A stretch of 64,000 bases of DNA from Sphingomonadales bacterium UBA7471. Lineage in GTDB: Bacteria > Pseudomonadota > Alphaproteobacteria > Sphingomonadales > Sphingomonadaceae. Location: NCBI GenBank assembly GCA_002479765.1, contig DLOZ01000013.1:8277-72276 (forward strand), read 5' to 3'. Each line of letters starts with the position of its first letter. The stretch's first letter is position 1. Positions 58,699 to 64,000 of this stretch are shown piece by piece. Both the position numbers and the translations under genes were made by a program. The notes beneath the pieces were generated by a model that worked only from the letters and a program-made list of their open reading frames with translations, searched no databases and had not been told where the DNA came from.

Positions 58699-59574
58699 AT
58701 GTTTTCGGGATCGATACCGGCTCTAGTGACTCCTTTTTGCGACGGAGCGTTTAGCGAAAAGCATTTTCGCGCGTTGATCGATTGGCAAATCGACCAAGGA
58801 TCAAGCGCGCTGGTGCCCGCTGGAACAACCGGAGAGGCCTCCACGCTGTCGAATGCAGAGCATCATCGCGTGATCGAAGTGTGTATAGAGCAAGCCGCTG
58901 GGCGCGTACCCGTGATTGCCGGTTGCGGGTCGAATGACACCAATAACGCCATTCTGCACCTTAATTTTTCAAAGAAAAGCGGCGCGGCTGCGGGACTGGT
59001 TGTCGCGCCTTATTATAACCGCCCCAACCAAGAGGGCATTTACGCGCATTTCGAGGCGATGACCAAGAAGAACGACCTGCCTATCGTGCTGTACAATGTG
59101 CCTGCGCGTACGGTGACGGACATCAAGCCGGAGACGGTTGCGCGCCTTGCGCAGTTGCCAACGGTGATCGGTATCAAGGACGCAAGCGGTGATATGCCGC
59201 GCGTAACGGACCACCGCTTGGCCTGCGGACCTGATTTCTGCTTACTTTCGGGCGTCGATGAACAGTCGCTTGCGTTCAATGCCGCAGGCGGGCGCGGGTG
59301 CATTTCGGTTACCGCCAATGTTGCGCCGAAATTATGCGCCGAATTTCAGGCGGCATGTGCATCGGGTGATTATAACTTGGCACGTGAACTGAATGATAAG
59401 CTGTATCCCCTTCATTTGGCGTTGTTTTCTGATGCATCGCCGGGCCCAATTAAATATGCGTTGTCGCGCGTGATCGACGGTTTTCCAACCGAGTTGCGCT
59501 TGCCAATGACCCCGCCAAGCGAGGCGAGCCGTCGTCAGGTCGATGCCGCCTTGGAGAATGCAGGGCTTATCTAA
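58699..59574 (+). CDS. dapA: 4-hydroxy-tetrahydrodipicolinate synthase
   Basis: 291 residues, class I aldolase fold. [16 protein letters not shown] binds pyruvate carboxylate; the Schiff-base Lys is in [11 protein letters not shown], and Tyr in LYNVPARTV completes the triad. It condenses pyruvate and aspartate semialdehyde, first committed step to lysine and meso-diaminopimelate. Its stop shares one base with the smpB start. Confidence 0.97.
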   Translation: MFSGSIPALVTPFCDGAFSEKHFRALIDWQIDQGSSALVPAGTTGEASTLSNAEHHRVIEVCIEQAAGRVPVIAGCGSNDTNNAILHLNFSKKSGAAAGLVVAPYYNRPNQEGIYAHFEAMTKKNDLPIVLYNVPARTVTDIKPETVARLAQLPTVIGIKDASGDMPRVTDHRLACGPDFCLLSGVDEQSLAFNAAGGRGCISVTANVAPKLCAEFQAACASGDYNLARELNDKLYPLHLALFSDASPGPIKYALSRVIDGFPTELRLPMTPPSEASRRQVDAALENAGLI

Positions 59575-60056
59575 TGACGCGTCCAAAGCCCGAAGCATTT
59601 AACAAAGTCAAAACGGTCGCCGAAAACCGGCGCGCCCGTTATGATTTTCATATCGATGACAAATATGAGGCCGGTATTGTCCTGACCGGAACCGAAGTGA
59701 AATCTTTGCGCTTTGGTGAAGGGTCCATCGCCGAAAGCTATGCCGAAGTCCGCGATGATCAGATTTGGTTAATTAACGCAAATATCCCCGAATTCAGCCA
59801 CGGGAACCGGTTTAACCACGAACCAAAGCGGCCCAGAAAGTTGCTGTTGAACGAGCGCGAAATAAACAAGCTGCATGGCGCAGTGATGCGGCAGGGCATG
59901 ACGCTTGTGCCTCTGTCGATTTATTTCAATGGACGCGGCAGGGCGAAAGTGGAATTGGCATTGGCAAAGGGTAAAAAGGCACCCGATAAACGTGCTACCG
60001 AGAAAGAACGGGATTGGAAGCGTGAGCAGGGACGCATTATGCGCGACCGTGGATGA
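59574..60056 (+). CDS. smpB: SsrA-binding protein
   Basis: 160 residues. [36 protein letters not shown] is the OB-fold N-terminus, and the basic tail ([29 protein letters not shown]) places tmRNA in the ribosome. Its partner RNA is encoded at 35812. It overlaps dapA by 1 nt and the DUF2062 gene by 4 nt. Confidence 0.97.
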   Translation: MTRPKPEAFNKVKTVAENRRARYDFHIDDKYEAGIVLTGTEVKSLRFGEGSIAESYAEVRDDQIWLINANIPEFSHGNRFNHEPKRPRKLLLNEREINKLHGAVMRQGMTLVPLSIYFNGRGRAKVELALAKGKKAPDKRATEKERDWKREQGRIMRDRG

Positions 60057-60619
60057 GTAAGTTTGATACCTGGTTGCACAGGCAAGCACCCACGCGCGAC
60101 AGCTTTGAACGCAGCCGCTTTCTGCGGCCGTTTGCGCAGCGCGTTTTTCATCCGGCCCTCTGGCGGTTTACACGGCGCTCCGTCCCACGGGGCGTGGCCC
60201 TTGGCCTGTTGGTCGGTATTTTCCTTTTGATACCTGGCGTCCAGATCGCTGGTGTCGCGCTGCTTGCGCTGCCATTTCGGGCAAATATCCCCATCGGTGC
60301 GGCGATGACGTTCCTGAGTATGCCGGCCACAACGCCATTCATTTTGCTTGGGTCGGTGTATGTCGGTGAATCGGTGCTTCGGTTGAACAATGGCTCGGAC
60401 CACTTTTATCAACTTATCGAGACATCGGCACCGCTTTCGGCGTGGGGTAATTATGTCTTGAACGAAGCGCCTTTGGCGTTGGTGCAAGGAATTGCGGGGC
60501 TTGCGATCATAGCCATCGCGGCGGCTGTCATCGGTTATGTTGTCTCGGCGTGGTTCTGGCGCTGGCGGATAAGCGCCAAATGGCGACGCCGGTCGAAGTC
60601 CATTGCGTCTCGGGGATAA
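60053..60619 (+). CDS. DUF2062 domain membrane protein
   Basis: 188 residues. Two or three hydrophobic segments, [52 protein letters not shown] and [22 protein letters not shown], with a basic C-terminus. It follows smpB with a 4-nt overlap and leads on towards cckA. A typical alphaproteobacterial neighbour of smpB; function unknown. Confidence 0.9.
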   Translation: MSKFDTWLHRQAPTRDSFERSRFLRPFAQRVFHPALWRFTRRSVPRGVALGLLVGIFLLIPGVQIAGVALLALPFRANIPIGAAMTFLSMPATTPFILLGSVYVGESVLRLNNGSDHFYQLIETSAPLSAWGNYVLNEAPLALVQGIAGLAIIAIAAAVIGYVVSAWFWRWRISAKWRRRSKSIASRG

Positions 60620-60804
60620 ACTTTGGTAGCCTTTGGCCCGCCAGCCTCTTTTCTCCGCACGAGCATTTGCGCAAAGCCAATCTGACGCCACGCAAGCGCA
60701 CGCTAAAGAGGGGGCACAATCTTGACAAATGGCACGATGCGTTCCAGCCAAAAGCAGACGGAAAATTGTACCTCAACTATGAGGACCGCGTTCGCATCTG
60801 GTAA
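60580..60804 (+). CDS. small basic ORF between DUF2062 gene and cckA
   Basis: 74 residues, beginning [16 protein letters not shown] at 60580 (overlapping the end of the DUF2062 gene in another frame) and ending LYLNYEDRVRIW. Highly basic in the middle (LRKANLTPRKRTLKRGHNL). Its TAA stop at 60802 is part of the AAGGAG ribosome site of cckA, which suggests translational coupling. Codon use is not random-looking. I cannot name it, and a pure chance ORF is possible. Confidence 0.4.
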   Translation: MATPVEVHCVSGINFGSLWPASLFSPHEHLRKANLTPRKRTLKRGHNLDKWHDAFQPKADGKLYLNYEDRVRIW

Positions 60805-60813
60805 GGAGCCGCT

Positions 60814-63222
60814 TTGAACAAAATATCCCCGCCGACCCAATTCCAGATCTTTGGCGGGGATATGGATCAATCCGCTAAGCTGGATGTGCGTCAGCTGGCG
60901 GTGTTGGCGCTCGCAACCTTATTGTCGCTGGCGATATTGTGGTTTTCGACGGGCAACATCATTCTTGTCGGTTCTTGCGCGGCCATCATCATTGCGGCCG
61001 GCGCGCTCATTCACTTTTTCCGTCATGTTGGTTCGGTAGAGGTTGCCGTCGATGTCTCGCCGCCGGATTGGTCCATTGCGCACGCTGCCACGCAGTTGAA
61101 CGACGCTGCAATCGCCATAAGTGACCGCGCTGGTCGGCTGGTATGCGCAAATGACCATTTTACGAAAGCGTTTCCGGGACTGAAAGCGCCGCCGGATCTG
61201 GAGCTGGATGAAGCAAGCCAATCTTTGATGGTCGCGGCAAGTCGTGCAGCATGGCGCGACGGCAGTGCCCAGATCGATAACATCACGAGGGACCAACGCG
61301 CCTTTACCGTGAAGGTGGCACGCGCGGGCGCTTCTGATGAATATCTATTGTGGAGACTGGCGCCCATTGAACGGATTGCCATTGAAAGCCGTGCGATTGC
61401 GCTGATTACCGGACGTATCGGGCATGCCATGTCCGGCAGCGGCGTGATGGCTGTCGCCGTTGGTCCCGACGGCTGCGTTCGTGCCGCAAATGCTGCTTTT
61501 GCTTTGCGTGCAACGGGCACGGATCAAGTTCCCCTCACTGGCCGTTCATTCGCAGATTTTGTTCGGATGGATGACAAGGGCAGCGTCTTTTTTGAACGCG
61601 AAGGACGTCGCGGACTGCCTATCCGACTTTTGCACGTGCCGTTGAACGCGCATGATGTGGAGGGCTCCGCCTTATTGCTCGCGGTGGACGAGGATGGTGC
61701 AAAGGTCGACCGCGGCCTAGCGCTGGCACATGTTGAGCAATTGCTTTCCACACTGCCTTTGGGGCTGGCGCTTGTTGATCGCGATGGCCGGTTCTTGTTT
61801 GCCAATGACGCATTTGCACGCGTGCTGGATGTAGAACCGACCAAATTGCCTCCTTATCCTGGCGATCTGGTCATTTCTGAAGACAAGGGCGTGGTCTTGG
61901 ATAGCATTCGCCGTTATGGTAGCGGGTCCATGACGTCAGGCGACATCGCCATTCGCTTAAAAGAGCGACCCGATGAAGTCATTGCGCTCTCCATCGCTGG
62001 CGTGCGCGGGCTTGGTGGCGCTGCGGTTCTGCTTGGACTTAAGGACAATAGCGAAGAAATAACCCTGAAGCGGCAGCTCGCCCAACAAACGAAGATGGAA
62101 TCGATCGGGCAGCTGGCGGGCGGTGTTGCGCATGATTTCAACAACATCCTGACCGCGATTATCGGATATTGTGACCTCATGCTGCTGCGGCATCAGCCCG
62201 GCGATGGGGACTATGATGATATTCAGCAGATCAAGAACAATTCAAATCGCGCGGCCAGCCTGACCCGGCAGTTACTCGCATTCTCACGTCAGCAGACATT
62301 GCGTCCGCAGATATTACAACTGGCGAATGTTGTTGCCGACGTATCCAGTCTGTTGAAGCGATTGCTTGGCGAGACTGTCCGGCTTGAGGTGCATCACGGG
62401 CGTAATGTCGGCGCTGTGCGCGCTGACCCGGGGCAACTTGAACAGGTGATCATCAATCTGGGCGTGAATGCGCGCGACGCAATGCCCAAGGGCGGCGTGG
62501 TGCATATCAGCACATTGGCGGTGGGTCAGCAGGAAGTTGCTGCGATGGGTAGCGAGTTTTTGCCCATTGGCGACTATGTCAAATTATCCGTCGAGGACAG
62601 CGGTGTCGGCATTTCCAAGGAAAATCTGTCGAAGATATTCGAACCGTTCTTCACGACCAAGGAACTTGGCCATGGGACCGGGCTTGGTCTCTCCACTGTC
62701 TACGGCATTGTTAAGCAATCGGGCGGGTTCATCTTTGCCGATTCAACCGTCGGCCAAGGGACACGCTTCGACATATTCTTGCCCGTTCATCGAGGGGAAG
62801 CGACTGTTGCCGGGACGGGCAAAAAGGAATCATACAAGCCCAAGGATTTGTGGGGCAGCGGGCGGGTCTTGATTGTTGAAGACGAAGACATGGTGCGCGC
62901 AGTCGCAGAGCGCGCGTTGGTGCGGCAGGGATATGTTGTGGAAACCGCAAGCGATGGCGAGCAAGCGCTTGAGCTTTTTGCGGAAGGCAAGCGATATGAC
63001 CTCGTCGTCTCGGACGTGGTCATGCCCAATATGGATGGCCCGACAATGGCCCGCAATTTACGTGACACATATGGCGACATCCGCTTGTTGTTCATGTCCG
63101 GTTACGCAGAGGAGCAGTTGCGCGAGACGATCAGCCTCGACAATGTGTCATTCCTTGCTAAGCCATTTTCAGTTCAGCAAATTGCGGAAGCGGTCCACGA
63201 CGCGCTCGCAAAGACTAATTAG
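60814..63222 (+). CDS. cckA: cell-cycle hybrid histidine kinase CckA
   Basis: 802 residues from TTG at 60814, which has AAGGAG at 60803; an ATG at 60862 is the alternative. Two membrane helices (about residues 25-80), PAS domains, a histidine-kinase core with His440 in [11 protein letters not shown], an ATPase domain ([23 protein letters not shown]) and a receiver domain with Asp734 in [12 protein letters not shown]. CckA feeds phosphate to CtrA through ChpT. The order dapA/smpB-DUF2062-cckA-recA is recurrent in this group. Confidence 0.93.
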   Translation: MNKISPPTQFQIFGGDMDQSAKLDVRQLAVLALATLLSLAILWFSTGNIILVGSCAAIIIAAGALIHFFRHVGSVEVAVDVSPPDWSIAHAATQLNDAAIAISDRAGRLVCANDHFTKAFPGLKAPPDLELDEASQSLMVAASRAAWRDGSAQIDNITRDQRAFTVKVARAGASDEYLLWRLAPIERIAIESRAIALITGRIGHAMSGSGVMAVAVGPDGCVRAANAAFALRATGTDQVPLTGRSFADFVRMDDKGSVFFEREGRRGLPIRLLHVPLNAHDVEGSALLLAVDEDGAKVDRGLALAHVEQLLSTLPLGLALVDRDGRFLFANDAFARVLDVEPTKLPPYPGDLVISEDKGVVLDSIRRYGSGSMTSGDIAIRLKERPDEVIALSIAGVRGLGGAAVLLGLKDNSEEITLKRQLAQQTKMESIGQLAGGVAHDFNNILTAIIGYCDLMLLRHQPGDGDYDDIQQIKNNSNRAASLTRQLLAFSRQQTLRPQILQLANVVADVSSLLKRLLGETVRLEVHHGRNVGAVRADPGQLEQVIINLGVNARDAMPKGGVVHISTLAVGQQEVAAMGSEFLPIGDYVKLSVEDSGVGISKENLSKIFEPFFTTKELGHGTGLGLSTVYGIVKQSGGFIFADSTVGQGTRFDIFLPVHRGEATVAGTGKKESYKPKDLWGSGRVLIVEDEDMVRAVAERALVRQGYVVETASDGEQALELFAEGKRYDLVVSDVVMPNMDGPTMARNLRDTYGDIRLLFMSGYAEEQLRETISLDNVSFLAKPFSVQQIAEAVHDALAKTN

Positions 63223-63348
63223 TTAAGATATTGAAAATAAATTTATAAATAATTTTGTTCCGCTCTTGTTCTTTTGGAACAGAAGGTGTACATAATGGTA
63301 ATTCCGGATGATGATCTGGAACAGGCATGACGCTAATGGAGTGGAAAA
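63223..63348 (+). promoter_or_regulatory. recA promoter with SOS box GTTC-N7-GTTC
   Basis: GTTC at 63257 and GTTC at 63268 are 7 nt apart, the known alphaproteobacterial LexA site. TTGTTC at 63266-63271 could serve as -35, with TACATA at 63289 as -10 and a 17-nt spacer, so LexA would cover the promoter. The second half also forms a TGTTC-N5-GAACA repeat (63267-63281). The region is AT-rich. No other gene lies in the gap. Confidence 0.75.
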
Positions 63349-64000
63349 ATGGCAGCAAGTCTTAAAATGGTCGATGGGAATCAGGCAAACGGTATGAAAA
63401 ATTCGGAACGTGAAAAGGCGTTAGAAGCGGCGCTCGCGCAGATTGATCGCGCCTTTGGTAAAGGCTCGGCGATGAAGCTGGGTAGCCGTGAGGCTATTGC
63501 TATTGATGCAGTGTCCACAGGCTCGCTCGGTCTGGACATTGCGCTCGGCATTGGCGGCCTGCCCAAGGGGCGCGTGATTGAAATTTACGGTCCAGAAAGT
63601 TCGGGTAAGACCACGCTGACCCTGCATGCAATTGCAGAGGCGCAGAAGGCAGGCGGTACGGCCGCATTTATCGACGCAGAGCATGCTCTGGATCCGGGCT
63701 ATGCCAAGAAATTGGGTGTGGATATTGATAACCTCATCGTGTCGCAGCCAGATACGGGTGAGCAAGCACTTGAGATTGCAGATACGTTGGTGCGTTCTAA
63801 CGCAGTCGACATTTTGGTTATCGACTCGGTTGCTGCACTTGTACCACGCGCCGAAATCGAAGGTGAAATGGGCGACAGCCATGTCGGCTTGCAAGCCCGT
63901 TTGATGAGCCAGGCGCTTCGCAAGATTACAGGTTCGATCAGCCGGTCGAACTGCATGGTGATTTTTATCAACCAGATCCGCATGAAAATCGGTGTGATGT
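63349..64000 (+). CDS. recA: recombinase RecA, N-terminal part, cut by window edge
   Basis: 217 codons visible, about two thirds. Start at 63349 with GGAG 8 nt upstream. P-loop GPESSGKTT near residue 80, DAEHALDP and [24 protein letters not shown] are family motifs. The short N-terminal extension before [20 protein letters not shown] is usual for alphaproteobacteria. Stop lies past the window. It follows cckA by 126 nt but has its own SOS-type promoter. Confidence 0.97.
   Translation, partial: MAASLKMVDGNQANGMKNSEREKALEAALAQIDRAFGKGSAMKLGSREAIAIDAVSTGSLGLDIALGIGGLPKGRVIEIYGPESSGKTTLTLHAIAEAQKAGGTAAFIDAEHALDPGYAKKLGVDIDNLIVSQPDTGEQALEIADTLVRSNAVDILVIDSVAALVPRAEIEGEMGDSHVGLQARLMSQALRKITGSISRSNCMVIFINQIRMKIGVM

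Noticed and set aside
1..64000. CRISPR arrays, prophage, insertion sequences, toxin-antitoxin or defence islands
   Set aside because: No direct-repeat arrays, integrase, transposase, phage or defence genes seen; gene content is core metabolism.

Overview
The window is ordinary, densely packed chromosome of an alphaproteobacterium, most likely from the Sphingomonadales (Sphingopyxis/Sphingorhabdus-like; this assignment is by recalled gene content and protein style, not by a search). Supporting signs are a circularly permuted two-piece tmRNA gene, a CckA hybrid kinase beside smpB and recA, a GTTC-N7-GTTC SOS box before recA, an HdaA-type Hda protein, and many 1- or 4-nt start/stop overlaps. I see no prophage, insertion sequence, CRISPR array or integron. 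Both edges cut a gene: an RND pump on the left and recA on the right.

Layout. 1-4047 (minus): RND drug-efflux permease and its lipoprotein adaptor. 4207-6428 (minus): ahpC-ahpF peroxide reductase, with a strong hairpin between the two genes. 6766-8211 (plus): S41 lipoprotein protease. 8249-11822 (minus): cysD-cysNC-cysQ sulfate activation. 12185-21918 (plus): a tight acyl-CoA catabolic cluster with four acyl-CoA dehydrogenases, a family III CoA-transferase, a thiolase, a mesaconyl-C4-CoA hydratase-like protein and a trans-acting enoyl reductase-like protein; its substrate is unknown. 22129-27378 (minus): tRNA-Lys, folK (no usable ATG), aguB, an unrecognised 44-residue membrane protein, an exported methyltransferase, aguA and an M28 peptidase. 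aguA plus aguB convert agmatine to putrescine. 27494-33225: rpsD, chorismate mutase, then rpiB-glyA-zinc ribbon-nrdR-rRNA/tRNA methyltransferase. 33339-35769 (plus): two tandem cysteine desulfurases and a [2Fe-2S] ferredoxin.

35812-36273 holds the permuted ssrA gene (tag ANDNEALALAA), followed by an alphaproteobacterial palindromic repeat and then a copy of the tmRNA tail motif. 36593-45650 (minus): lptD-surA-pdxA-rsmA running into an M20 peptidase-astA-astB group, a shortened arginine succinyltransferase pathway. 45826-48217 (plus): pepA-holC-ndk. 48353-52125: purM-purN (PurN fused to a YjbR-like domain), divergent from a DUF2066-like protein and hdaA. 52156-56568: rnd, aspS, ppk2, greB. 56581-64000: slt, then dapA-smpB-DUF2062-(small ORF)-cckA-recA.

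Most genes are housekeeping. The places I consider worth follow-up are the acyl-CoA cluster with its three different catalytic-base arrangements, the AST/M20 operon, the tmRNA/repeat region, the PurN-YjbR fusion, the CTG-start folK, and two small genes in operon gaps.
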